Program-made: the position numbers and the translations under genes | The notes under the pieces: generated by a model | Told to the model about the DNA's origin: nothing | The model's input: the letters and a program-made list of their open reading frames with translations, nothing else | The model's database searches: none | Part shown: piece after piece, positions 1-7,931 of the stretch | Numbering within the stretch: the stretch's first letter is position 1 | Layout of the letters: each line of letters opens with the position of its first letter | Assembly (NCBI GenBank): GCA_009746045.1 | Contig: RPFO01000857.1 | Coordinates: 1-35,349 of the forward strand | DNA: 35,349 nt | Origin: Mesostigma viride | Lineage: Eukaryota; Streptophyta; Mesostigmatophyceae; Mesostigmatales; Mesostigmataceae | Direction: 5' to 3'

Positions 1-105
1 GTATCTCATTCGCGCGTTGTATTGCCTCACAATCGTGTCGATTCTGTCACTTATCAGCATGTGGCTTCAACTTCCAACAGTTAATAAACATTTATTTCTC
101 TTTCA

Positions 106-116
106 TACAGTGTATA
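106..116 (+). promoter_or_regulatory. TATA-like element upstream of first membrane protein gene
   Basis: The sequence TACAGTGTATA lies 7 nt before the ATG at 124, in an A/T-rich pocket (about 80-120). The same 11-mer stands 6 nt before the paralogous gene at 650, and TACAGTGT recurs directly before the gene at 30989. It is probably a viral promoter or initiator element. The rest of 1-123 shows no gene. Confidence 0.4.
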
Positions 117-123
117 TTCGACC

Positions 124-586
124 ATGTCTTTGTCAGGTGCGGTGTCAAAGCTCAGAGCCCTAACCGCGTTTAAACCCGCGCCCCTTCGTACGCCTAGCAA
201 CAAGCCCCTCGGTAAGGGCGTGACACCCGCGCCTACAGGGGAGTCCATGATGTCCAGTCTAGCCAAGAGCGCGGCCGGGGCCGCGTCGGCTTCGGCGTGT
301 TCAAGGCCTCGGGGCCTTGTTCGGCGGGAATAAGAGCGCGCCGAGCAGCGCCATCCCCGGGCCGGGGTCGAGCGACCCGCAACAACAACAACAACAACAA
401 GGAGGGGAGGGTAAAACGGGGCTGATCATATTCCTCTTGTTCCTCGCCGTCGTCGGCGCGCTCGTTTATTATTTGGTACGCAGCAAGAACGGGGGGGTGA
501 GCTTCCGCATCCCCCGGCCGTCGTTTGCGGCGATGTCTACGGCGCCAACCGCCCCGCCCCCCCGTCACTCCCCGCTACTCCTCTAG
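124..586 (+). CDS. Small single-pass membrane protein, copy 1 (frame broken)
   Basis: I do not recognise the family. The start is ATG 124, just after the TATACA-type element. The N-terminal part is basic and proline-rich; the middle has a Gly/Ala-rich stretch (SSLAKSAAGAA) and a (CAA)n-encoded polyglutamine tract at 380-400. One strong membrane helix (LIIFLLFLAVVGALVYYLV) is followed by Arg-Ser-Lys and a short tail. The gene at 650-1292 is a tandem paralogue with the same order of elements. The reading frame shifts twice, near 275 and 307. Comparison with the paralogue shows one base missing at each place; with these the length is 154 residues. It is probably a virion or intracellular-membrane protein, but that is inference. 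Confidence 0.6.
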
Positions 587-632
587 CCGCGCAATAATCG
601 CACGGAACAAGCGCTAAGTCTATTTTCTTTCG

Positions 633-643
633 TACAGTGTATA
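633..643 (+). promoter_or_regulatory. TATA-like element upstream of second paralogue
   Basis: TACAGTGTATA is repeated exactly as before the first paralogue and ends 6 nt before ATG 650. The surrounding sequence is pyrimidine- and A/T-rich. Confidence 0.4.
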
Positions 644-649
644 CCGATC

Positions 650-1292
650 ATGTCTTTTCTGGCCGGCGCGATGGCGAGGATGATACCCATGATGGCGAGG
701 ATGAGGTCTGTTCCATGGGCAGCAGGGTGGCCAGGCCGGTGGCGCGCCGAGACTGGGCGGTCCAACCCGCGTCGGCCTAAGCCCGCCGCCACGCCAGCCA
801 AGGGGGGGCTCCCGCATCGGCACAAACGCCTAAGCCCGCTACCACGCCGCGCCAAGAGTGCCTCTTCCGCGTCGGCACAAAAGCCCGCCAACACGTCTGA
901 TCCAAAAGAGGAATCGTTCCTTTCCAGCATGTTCAAGAGCGCGGCAGGGGCCGCGGTGGGCTTCGGCGTGTTCGAAGGCCTCGGGGCCTTGTTCGGCGGG
1001 AAGAAGAGCCCTCCTCTCGAGCAGTGCCATTCCCGGTCCGGGGTCCAGCGACCCACAACAACTACAACAACAGCAACAACAACAAGGCGGGGGGAGCGCG
1101 GGGCTGATTATAACCATTTTGTTCATCGCCGTCGTCGGCGCGCTCGTGTATTATTTGGTACGCAGCAAGCAGGGGGGGGAGCCTACGAATCCCCAAGCCT
1201 TCGTTCTCAGCATCTATGGTTCCGACCCCCCGCCTGTCCCGTCACTCCCGGCGACCCCGCTCGCCGGCATAGCGGACATCGCCCCCGCATGA
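650..1292 (+). CDS. Small single-pass membrane protein, copy 2 (frame broken)
   Basis: Tandem paralogue of the gene at 124-586. Shared features are the SS-FKSAAGAA segment followed by a Gly/Phe-rich loop ending LFGGKKS, the polyglutamine tract (1052-1083), and the membrane helix LIITILFIAVVGALVYYLV followed by RSKQGG. The N-terminal third is longer than in copy 1, rich in Arg and Pro, and may itself contain an error. The frame changes near 1015-1040; two missing bases would restore it. The stop (1290-1292) abuts the convergent stop of the ribonucleotide reductase (1293-1295), forming TGATCA. Function unknown; a virion membrane role is inferred. Confidence 0.55.
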
Positions 1293-4200
1293 TCAGCGCA
1301 CGGGGCAGGCGCCGCTGAGACAGTCGGCGTCGAGGTTGTCCGTCTCCGCGTGGACGATGCCGACGTAGTCGACGGGGAGAATGCGCGAGGTGTACTTTTT
1401 GAAATCGGACTCGGACACCACTTCCTGGGGCAGGTAGCTGTATCCCAGGTCCGCCGCGTTCTTGGTGGGGTCCACTCGCAGCAGGAAGGAGACGCCCACG
1501 TAGGAGTCCCAATTGTTCTCCAGCCAGTGCAGGATCGAGGGGATCTCTGTGGGGTCGTAGGACACGGTGCAGGACACGTTCTGTTCGCAGTAGTTCTCCA
1601 TGAGGTTCTTGTACCTCTCCAGCTGTTCGATGGCCGTCTCGGTGTTGACTTCCACCTCCTCCGTCGAGCCGTCCTTGCGAGTGACCGTCATCTTGGTGAA
1701 GGGCACCGTGCAGAACTCGACGGGGAAGTGACGAGCACCGAGTCGGACTCAAACGGTTTGTCGACGACCTTGTAGTTGGCCTTCTTGAACCGCTCGACCA
1801 GCGGGTCGTGCTTGGAGTAGGTGATGTTGTTGAAGATGTACCTCCCGAGGGGCTTGTGGACGCCCTCGGGCACCTCCCCCCACTGCCTGGTGCTCATGAT
1901 CTTGGACAGGGTGCCGCTGGGCTTGATGCACGTGACGTTCTTTGGCAGGGGCTTTCCGAGCTCCCTGGCCATCTGGTAGGCGGAGGACACTGCCACGTTC
2001 TTCATTCTGCGGAAGTCGTAGGGGTGCAGGTCGGGCCTGGCCACGATTCCGGTCAGGCCCACGCCGCACAGGTGTAGGAACTCGTTGTTGAGGTGCCAGG
2101 CCTCTTGCAGTATCTCATCCCTCAAGTCCACCAACGTCTGGCGATAGTTCATGCGACTGGCCAGGACGAGCGCGCGCTCCAGCCCGGCCTTGTTGCCCTC
2201 CTGGAACGCGGTGAGGTTGACTTCGGTGAGGTTGCAGAAGGACTTGTTGCCGAGGAGGATCTCACTGCAGTGAAAGAAATGGGTGGGTGGGGGGCAACGT
2301 CGCGCGTGTCAGATTATTCCTGGCGCGATATTAAAAAATATACATGTACTACTACTAGGCATCCAATCACACATGAAGTGCAAGGGCGTTACTCTTTCCA
2401 ACCGCAAGTGTCGGCGCGATGTCAGACAGGGACGCAAGTTTTGTTCTTTGCACACGAGCCACGCAACAGGGGCGTATCGCACCCGGTACGTGAGGCGTCA
2501 CCGCATGCGTTCGGGTGACACCATAGTAAAGTGGCAACTAGACAGAGCCATCCAAGGGCTTAGCCAAAACGACCAGTCCGCTATCCTTCAGGCGCTGGGG
2601 ATGAAGGGCCAGGTCCGCAAACGCGATACGATCGACTACAACTTTGACAGGAAGAAACTGGACACGGGGGTGAGGGATTACATGGACACTCGACGCTAGA
2701 ACAGGACACTGGACTCATATATAGAAAACGCGAGGGCGGCGCGTGGCCGTCGGACGGCGCTTTGGCTTCGAGGCGAGACGTCTATAACCAACACGCCTTT
2801 GCCTGTGCCTCTGTGCGTGCCCCGTGGTCGCCGTGACGTACTGCAGCTGCGGGCCCGTCCTATCCATAACCGTAAACCTCGCTCGCGACCCCGGACCGCG
2901 TCCTCCGTCGTCATCATCACCGCCCTCGTCCCCCCCCCTCCGTTGTCTATGTCATCGTCGTCGTCGTATTCGTCCGGGTTCGAGCGGCGACCCCTGCGCT
3001 TCTTTGGTCTGGCCTTCGCCCTCGCCTTCCTGCGCTCTTCCTTCGCCTTCCAAACCCGGTCATCTGTGGTGTCGCGACCCGCGTCGTATTCTACTTCCGA
3101 ATCTTCGCCATCGTTGCTTTCGTTATAGAAATTGGCGGCCTTCTTAGTAGTGGCCCGCGAAGGTCTGCTAGACTTGTCCAGGGCCGTCCACAATTCTCTC
3201 GCCCGGTTATTGAACTCCTTTATCAGAGCATTGGTAAGCGCCGTCCTCCCAACCCCGACCGACTTGAGGACGGAGTACAGGAAGCGCATCACCCGGAAGA
3301 CGAGTACGCCACCGTCCCCCCGCCCCCCTATGTTCACCCCAACCGCTTGCACCCCAGGCTTCCTCACAACAACTTCACCACGCGTCGTCAAAAAGACGGA
3401 AGCGAGAGAGCCGTCCGCGTGTAATGCGATGTCAATCCCTCGGAAGGGGAACAGAGGGGATCCGCTATTTCCGAACCCGCCCGGGTTGGGTGTCGGGTGC
3501 AAGGCGAAGAGGAGGAACTTTAACGATTCGAATAGCGATATGAGCTCGCGACCGCGCTTCTTTTTTGTCACTGTCGCGGGCGCGGGCCTTTTTGCGTGCG
3601 GTCTCTTTGCAGTCACTTTTTGACTCTTACCGGGAGGCATAAGACGAGTATACCTAAGCGCGCACATAAAATTATAGGAGTACGTGCACAGGTAAGATGC
3701 AGAGTGGGCGTACCAACAGGGATTAACTCCTTTGCACCATGGCGCGCGCTTGATGGCGACTCCCAGGTTGAAGAGGCCCGGCTCGGATCCGCCGGAGTCG
3801 AGCATGATGGCGAAGATCTCCTCCAGCTGTTTCTTCGAAGGCCGCTTGCGGAAGATGAGGCTGTTGTTGGACTGCTGGCGGTGTGCGTGCGACACCCACC
3901 ACTCCTTCTTGGCGGCTGCGAACTCCTTCCACTCGGGGTCGCCGTAGTCCATGAGCGCGATCTCGGCGGACCGGCGACTGCTCAACATCGTGCCCAGGTG
4001 GTTCACGATGTCTAAGATGTCCATCTTGGTGAGCAGCTGGTCGGCGCGCATGGACAGGATCTTGGCGATGGCCAGGAACGCCCTGGAGATGTTCTCGTCA
4101 CCCGAGCTCTGTGTGGTGATAAATGACAGACGGGGCATGTGGAATGGACGTGCATGCGGCACCACTCCTGTCAGGCAAACAGTGTTGTTTAGACGTTGGT

Positions 4201-6826
4201 ACAGTCTTCCCGCGTGTCCGGTGGTGCGTCACACCACAGCTGAAATTGTCCGTCAAAAGGTAAGGATGTCCGCGCTCGTCCACTACCTGACGCCCGCGGA
4301 CGGGGCGAAGGAGGACGCCAGGTTTGCAGGCAAGATCAGGGTGACGGACGATGGCAGAATTTCTGTGTATGATGCAATGGCAGCTATCGGGATTTCACCA
4401 CCCAAGGTTTACTGGTCGCGTATTGGGAAGGACCACCCCGAAGTGGTAACTGGTTGTTACCACTTCCGATTTCCCGGCCAGGGCCAGCGAGACACCCCTG
4501 TCACTGACCGCCAAGGGATGACCAAGATCATAATGCTGCTACCCGGCAAGATTGCGGCCAAGTTCAGGGACCAGGTGTCGGTCCTCCTCGAGCGCTACCT
4601 TAATGCTGACCGCTCTTTGGCTGAGGACATTCTGAAGAGGGCGGATGCCAATGACGGCACCATCACCAACCTGGATGAGCACCCTCGCATACAGAGCTCC
4701 TGGGCGGCCAAGGAGCTCGGCGCGTCCATCAAAGGGTACACGGACGCGCACAAGGGCACCGGAAACATATACCCGATCGTCCACAACACTAACAACCTGG
4801 CGGTGACGGGGAAGACGGCGGGCGAGCTAAGGGCGCGATTCGGTGCCAAGGGGTCCTCTCGCGATCTCCACACCAGGCTTCAGAGTGCGGCCATGAGCTA
4901 CATCCAGATGGCGGAGGCTGACAAGATAAACAGGACCGGCGAGCACCCGGTCATCGTGGCCAAGAGGAGCAGGGAGTTTTACGAGCCCGTATTCAAGGCC
5001 GACGGGTTGCACGACGTGTTCGCAGACAGCGAGTGCGTGAGGGATAACGCGAAGGTCATGAGACTGAATCAGAGCGCTAACAAGGCGGTTTCCGCCACAA
5101 CGCGCCCAAAATGGTCACTTTCGAGTGCGTAGTTCAGTGGCTTTAAGCCCCCGTGCCCGTTTGCAGCCCGCTTTGCGCATCTTTTTATCCCTCGCCCTGT
5201 ACTTGAGAAGGAGGTCCCTCGGGAGCAGATAGAGCCCGTACTGCCGCACTTGGCCGAACCGCACGCAGGTCCGAGCGTTCCCCCACTGCTTCCCTGAGGG
5301 GCGCCTGCCTATCCCGCAGTAGTTCCTGGCCCGCACAATCTCTTCGTCCTTCGATAGTTTCAACGGCATGTGATTATTCTTACCCATTGCAGATAAAGTT
5401 TATGAGGGAATGGACCAGTCACTTACTACCCAGCCGTATCCTCGCAGACGCTCCCCGGGGGTCTTATTTCGGCAAGTCGAGGACGAGGTGGTCGGCCGGG
5501 TACTTGCCGGCGAGCAGTTTGCCCGCCGCCTTGGCCCACGCGACCGCCGAATCGCCCACGCTGATTCGCCAGGTCTTGGACATCGGCTCCCATGTCTCCT
5601 GGTTGGACTCCCTCCCCCCACTCGCGACCCTCGTAGACCGGATGACGGAGATGTCAGGGATGGCCTGCGCGAACCCGTTCAGAGTGCCGGTCACTGGCAC
5701 GAACCCGACCCTGCAGCAGACGCGTGATGTGCGTTCGATCGGGTGTTTTTGTGTGCCGTTAGTAACGAGGATGGACGCACCGAAAGAGGATTGGAGGGCG
5801 AGTATGGACGCGAGACATAAGAATGAAGTCATGTCAGCTGACGAGCTCGCCGACGAGTGTCTAATAAAGGTGTATTTCGCAAACAAGATTCGCCAAGCTC
5901 GCTTCAAAAACCTGGAGGTCGATCAGGACTTATTGGAATACGCGATCCGCACCAAGTCTGTACTGGGACGAGCCTACCGCCGCCGTTCAGACTTCATTCG
6001 TATGGGTCCGGTCGTCGTCGGATGCGATCACGGATGCTTTCATGGCGACAACTCTCACGGTCAAGGGGCCAATACGTGTGGCGCCAATTGTACCGATGAT
6101 GCATACACCGGCAAAGACAGAAACAAGGATATCCTGATGACGTGCAAGCGGCAGATAGATAACAGCGATGTCGTGATCGCGACCATCAACAAGGAGGCGG
6201 ACTGTCACGGAACCTTGATGGAGATCGGGTATGCTCACGGACGCGGCATCCCCGTGCTGGTCATGTTCGATCCAGAAATGAGCGAGGAGGCGAGACGAGA
6301 ATTTTGGTTTGCGGCTCAAATGTCACAGTCTCGGCCTCTCCCGTACCACCACCGGTACATTTTTCGTCACGTGAAAGAGCTGTCGCCGTTCTTGGATTAC
6401 AAGCAATACAGGAATTACATCAAATCCCTCCTCAAATATAGATGTGACTCACCCGCACCCCTGGAGTAGAAGCCACAGGACGTCCACCACGTCGTAGACG
6501 GTCTCCACCTCGGTGAAGCTGCAGTTGAACATGCACGACTCCCTCCGCCGGCTCAGCTCGGTCCCCCCCAGGAACAGCGTGCGGCCGGCGGGGGCGATCC
6601 TCCTGTTGAGGATGTGGTGGTGCAGCTCGGAGAGCTCGTCCATCTCGATGGAGTTCAGAGGCTGCCCTTTCGCCCTGACCCACAGCCACTTTTGGTGGCC
6701 CACGACCCTGTCGACCACGTTTTCCCACGTCTCGAGCCGTCCGCTGCCGTCGATGGGGCGATGGTACGTCCTCAGTTCGATCGCCATGGCCCTGTCGGTG
6801 GGCGTGGTGACGGCGGAGTCCGTCAT
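1293..6826 (-). CDS. Class II adenosylcobalamin-dependent ribonucleoside-triphosphate reductase, four exons
   Basis: Reduces ribonucleoside triphosphates to dNTPs using adenosylcobalamin as radical source. Exons, in transcript order: 6826-6453, 5710-5427, 4108-3714 and 2264-1293, joining to about 675 residues against 739 in the Lactobacillus leichmannii enzyme. Motifs seen: RTYHRPIDGSGRLETWE, then MFNCSF (first redox Cys) and LLLQGCG in exon 1; VGFVPVTGTLNG and VGDSAVAWAKAAGK in exon 2; SSGDENI and SSRRSAEIALM in exon 3, ending GVNPC (thiyl-radical Cys); EILLGNKSFCNL (second redox Cys), CIKPSGT and the C-terminal CLSGAC redox pair in exon 4. All expected catalytic residues are present. Frame breaks at about 5464-5475 (two missing bases) and 1735 (one) lie at C or T runs. 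The join at the active-site Cys gives Cys-Cys-Glu where Cys-Gly-Glu is usual. The adenosyltransferase at 18827 probably supplies the cofactor. Confidence 0.88.
2373..2699 (+). CDS. Small basic protein with N-terminal C-C-C-H zinc knuckle, nested in reductase intron 3
   Basis: 108 residues from ATG 2373, which follows an A/T-rich TATA-like stretch (AAAATATACATGTAC, about 2333-2347). The first 25 residues, CKGVTLSNRKC then FCSLH, fit the short Cys-x-Gly...Cys...Cys-x2-His knuckle of small viral and cellular proteins such as DUF5763-type families; I assign this by pattern only. The rest is basic (RTRYVRRHRMR) with a hydrophilic C-terminus. It lies antisense to the reductase inside intron 3. A nucleic-acid binding role is plausible but not shown. 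Confidence 0.6.
   Translation: MKCKGVTLSNRKCRRDVRQGRKFCSLHTSHATGAYRTRYVRRHRMRSGDTIVKWQLDRAIQGLSQNDQSAILQALGMKGQVRKRDTIDYNFDRKKLDTGVRDYMDTRR
2715..3640 (-). CDS. Unrecognised protein with basic ends and acidic middle, nested in reductase intron 3
   Basis: Starts at ATG 3640 after a GTATAC element (about 3650). The N-terminus is very basic (KRPHAKRPAPATVTKKKRG). Residues 30-150 look like a folded domain with short hydrophobic strands (ALHADGSLASVFLTT, GVLVFRVMRFLYSVLKSVG). Then come an acidic linker, a Lys/Arg-rich segment (KARAKARPKKRRGRR) and an Asp/Gly-rich stretch. At the G run near 2932-2940 the frame probably shifts by one missing base; the shifted frame ends at 2715 with a basic tail, giving about 308 residues and no overlap with the gene ending at 2699. 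Without the shift it would end at 2696. It is on the same strand as the reductase, so it could be expressed from the unspliced transcript or its own promoter. Function unknown. Confidence 0.5.
4266..5132 (+). CDS. BRO/KilA-N-like viral protein nested in reductase intron 2
   Basis: 288 residues from ATG 4266. The N-terminal half has the pattern I associate with viral BRO-N/KilA-N-like DNA-binding modules: a regulator-like helix (ISVYDAMAAIGISP), a conserved TPVTDRQGMTKIIMLLPG segment, then a helix ending LLERYLNADRSLAEDI, resembling the R-Y-L-x-G/A-D-x-S-L motif of viral and fungal relatives. The C-terminal half is mixed alpha/beta without a recognised motif and ends SREFYEPVFKADGL plus a low-complexity tail. 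It is antisense to the reductase and converges with the small gene ending at 5115, overlapping by 18 nt. BRO-type genes are often mobile between viral genomes, which fits its location. A DNA-binding role is family-based inference. Confidence 0.65.
   Translation: MSALVHYLTPADGAKEDARFAGKIRVTDDGRISVYDAMAAIGISPPKVYWSRIGKDHPEVVTGCYHFRFPGQGQRDTPVTDRQGMTKIIMLLPGKIAAKFRDQVSVLLERYLNADRSLAEDILKRADANDGTITNLDEHPRIQSSWAAKELGASIKGYTDAHKGTGNIYPIVHNTNNLAVTGKTAGELRARFGAKGSSRDLHTRLQSAAMSYIQMAEADKINRTGEHPVIVAKRSREFYEPVFKADGLHDVFADSECVRDNAKVMRLNQSANKAVSATTRPKWSLSSA
5115..5387 (-). CDS. Small basic protein nested in reductase intron 2
   Basis: 90 residues from ATG 5387, which lies 39 nt after the intron 2 donor on the same strand. 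The sequence is strongly basic. The core TCVRFGQVRQYGLYLLP resembles the Cys...GQVRYYGL core of small proteins I have seen in algal and amoebal giant viruses; I cannot name the family. The 3' end overlaps the convergent BRO/KilA-N-like gene by 18 nt. Function unknown; a nucleic-acid or protein-binding role is only a guess from charge. Confidence 0.55.
   Translation of the reverse strand: MGKNNHMPLKLSKDEEIVRARNYCGIGRRPSGKQWGNARTCVRFGQVRQYGLYLLPRDLLLKYRARDKKMRKAGCKRARGLKATELRTRK
5711..6452 (-). other. Reductase intron 1 (GT-AG, 742 bp) carrying a nested antisense gene
   Basis: The donor on the minus strand is GTGAGT (6452-6447) after TGCGG; the acceptor CTGCTGCAG ends at 5711. Joining restores QGCG-VGFVPV, the conserved reductase core. 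A perfect TACTAAC branch-point sequence lies at 5764-5758, 47 nt before the acceptor. These are spliceosomal hallmarks; group I and group II ends do not fit. The plus-strand deoxyribosyltransferase-like gene occupies nearly the whole intron. Confidence 0.82.
5771..6469 (+). CDS. Nucleoside 2-deoxyribosyltransferase-like protein nested in reductase intron 1
   Basis: 232 residues from ATG 5771; ATG 5831 is a possible shorter start. Residues ~77-95 carry VVVGCDHGCFHGDNSHGQG, a Cys/His-rich segment typical of an uncharacterised branch of the family. The C-terminal core has CKRQIDNSDVVIATINKEAD followed by CHGTLMEIGYAHGRGIPVLVMF. This is the family pattern: Asp-ended strand, then Gly-Thr-x2-Glu-Ile-Gly-Tyr-Ala, where the Glu is the usual nucleophile. 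Family members exchange bases on deoxynucleosides or hydrolyse deoxynucleotides, so the likely role is nucleotide salvage. The gene is antisense in intron 1 and its last 17 nt overlap exon 1. A nucleotide-metabolism gene nested in a ribonucleotide reductase is notable. Confidence 0.65.
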   Translation: MDAPKEDWRASMDARHKNEVMSADELADECLIKVYFANKIRQARFKNLEVDQDLLEYAIRTKSVLGRAYRRRSDFIRMGPVVVGCDHGCFHGDNSHGQGANTCGANCTDDAYTGKDRNKDILMTCKRQIDNSDVVIATINKEADCHGTLMEIGYAHGRGIPVLVMFDPEMSEEARREFWFAAQMSQSRPLPYHHRYIFRHVKELSPFLDYKQYRNYIKSLLKYRCDSPAPLE

Positions 6827-6828
6827 GT

Positions 6829-6850
6829 GTCCAGCCGCGTTGTATATCTA
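6829..6850 (-). promoter_or_regulatory. TATA-like element before the reductase gene
   Basis: On the minus strand TAGATATACAAC sits about 15 nt before the reductase ATG at 6826. It fits the TATAC pocket seen before many genes in this window. Confidence 0.35.
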
Positions 6851-6923
6851 GTTACGCAGATTATTGTCGGTCGGTAAGCACACACGAGCGCTAAATATTT
6901 TCTAGAGATGTAAGTATAACTCC

Positions 6924-7177
6924 ATGGTTCACGTCAACGTCGGTCCCATCGCCATCTGCGCCGTCTCCGCCTTCATCCTCTTCCACACGTCCACGAGCAT
7001 CTGCGCTCTCCGCAAGGACGGGTTCAAGTCGTGCAAGACCTCCCCCCCGATTGGAAGTGTTTCTGGACGAAGTGGGGCGTCATGATCCTGGGTCTCGGCG
7101 CGGCGAGTATGCTGTTGTGGAAGGCTCACATCGAGGACGCGAAACTGCGGGGGGGTTTCCGTGATGTCCTCATGTAG
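6924..7177 (+). CDS. Small two-helix membrane protein (frame broken at a C run)
   Basis: The start is ATG 6924. The first frame encodes a signal-anchor-like helix (IAICAVSAFILFHTS) and stops after 54 residues. At the seven-C run near 7041-7047 one missing base shifts into a frame with a second helix (WGVMILGLGAASMLLW) and a charged tail ending at the TAG at 7175. With one base added it is an 84-residue protein with short Cys-containing loops. I do not recognise it. Small two-helix proteins like this are common in the membranes of giant virions. Confidence 0.5.
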
Positions 7178-7197
7178 AAAAATGCCGCAGTACTAAC

Positions 7198-7204
7198 TAT
7201 ATAC
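7198..7204 (+). promoter_or_regulatory. TATATAC element before the 7208 gene
   Basis: TATATACGAG runs directly into ATG 7208. The 10-mer recurs at 8510-8519, and TATACGAG precedes the minus-strand gene starting at 24718. Confidence 0.35.
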
Positions 7205-7207
7205 GAG

Positions 7208-7561
7208 ATGGACTACGCCCACAAGCCCTGGATCCCGGCGCTGGTCACGGCAATACCGCAAATGGCGCTACTCGGGATCGCATTTTCCTCCTCGTGCGCG
7301 TACGATCGTCCGTGTCAGACTCCATCGCGTCCTTGTGGTGTACGTTCACGTTGCGTCCAGGCGAACAGGAGTGCAAGGAGAGACGTCGCTAACGTCAAGG
7401 ACATGTTCGGAGGCACGGTCGGCGTGGTTGCAGCCGGTGCGGTCGGTGCGTTCGGTCTTTCTAAACTGATGCAAAGGCGCAACCGCCCCGTGGTCGTCGA
7501 AGGGCCTCAGCGACCCTACTCGACGTCGCCGTGGAGACCACGCGGACGGGGCAAGTTTTGA
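7208..7561 (+). CDS. Unrecognised small membrane-associated protein
   Basis: 117 residues from ATG 7208. A hydrophobic N-terminal segment (PALVTAIPQMALLGIAF) is followed by a Cys/Arg-rich loop with four cysteines. A second hydrophobic Gly/Ala-rich helix (GTVGVVAAGAVGAFGLSKLM) and a basic Pro/Arg-rich tail follow. No family recognised. It converges on the minus-strand gene at 7577 with a 15-nt gap. The paired helices and basic tail suggest a small virion membrane protein, by inference. Confidence 0.55.
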   Translation: MDYAHKPWIPALVTAIPQMALLGIAFSSSCAYDRPCQTPSRPCGVRSRCVQANRSARRDVANVKDMFGGTVGVVAAGAVGAFGLSKLMQRRNRPVVVEGPQRPYSTSPWRPRGRGKF

Positions 7562-7576
7562 CTCACGTAAATTGAT

Positions 7577-7891
7577 TCAGTCCTTTTTATTAATAAATTT
7601 ACGTTTCACTCCACCCAGAAGTGTCTTTAATACAATTTGCAATGTTTTGTACAGCATCACCCATAGTATGACCGTTTTAAGGAGAACGTGCACGCTCTCG
7701 AACCGGTCATCTATAACTTCGTCGCAATAATCGGGCCGCTCTTTCCACAACTCGGACGATGTGGACGTCATTTGAGCGCATATGTCGTGTTTTTCCATGT
7801 TCATCCAGAAACCCATATCCCCGAAGTGTGGACCCTTCAAAAACAGGTCCTTAAGTGGTTTTTTCACCACGGCCTCGTACACGAAGGCCAT
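7577..7891 (-). CDS. Unrecognised small protein with C-terminal amphipathic/hydrophobic helix
   Basis: 104 residues from ATG 7891; a GTG two codons upstream is the alternative. It follows a GTATATCG element about 15-25 nt upstream on the minus strand. The N-terminal half contains FLKGPHFGDMGFW and ends in an acidic segment. The C-terminal half has a hydrophobic helix (VLLKTVILWVMLYKTLQIVL) and a basic end. Base composition is more A/T-rich than in its neighbours. No family recognised. Confidence 0.5.
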   Translation of the reverse strand: MAFVYEAVVKKPLKDLFLKGPHFGDMGFWMNMEKHDICAQMTSTSSELWKERPDYCDEVIDDRFESVHVLLKTVILWVMLYKTLQIVLKTLLGGVKRKFINKKD

Positions 7892-7931
7892 GAACACCCT
7901 ATGCGATATACAATCGATTTTTAAACGCGCG

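Larger units (their letters stand above)
2265..3713 (-). other. Reductase intron 3 (GT-AG, 1449 bp) carrying two nested genes
   Basis: The donor GTACGC (3713-3708) is weaker than the other two; the acceptor is excellent, TTTCTTTCACTGCAG ending at 2265. A CTGAC branch-like site sits at 2312-2308, about 45 nt upstream. The insertion lies immediately after the codon of the thiyl-radical cysteine (GVNPC), and exon 4 resumes with EILLGNKSFCNL. It contains a plus-strand zinc-knuckle gene and a minus-strand acidic/basic protein gene. Confidence 0.75.
4109..5426 (-). other. Reductase intron 2 (GT-AG, 1318 bp) carrying two nested genes
   Basis: The donor is a consensus GTAAGT (5426-5421) directly after the codons for GYGWV; the acceptor ACCACACAG ends at 4109 and exon 3 opens with SSGDENI. 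The phase is 0 and the join matches the class II family motif. A CTGAC branch-like sequence lies about 62 nt upstream of the acceptor (4174-4170). The intron holds a plus-strand BRO/KilA-N-like gene and a minus-strand small basic protein gene. Confidence 0.82.

Noticed and set aside
1293-6826. Inteins or group I/II self-splicing introns in the reductase
   Set aside because: Inserts contain stops in the reductase frame and genes on the opposite strand, so they are not inteins. The ends match GT-AG consensus with a TACTAAC branch site, and I saw no group I U-G/omega-G or group II domain V pattern.
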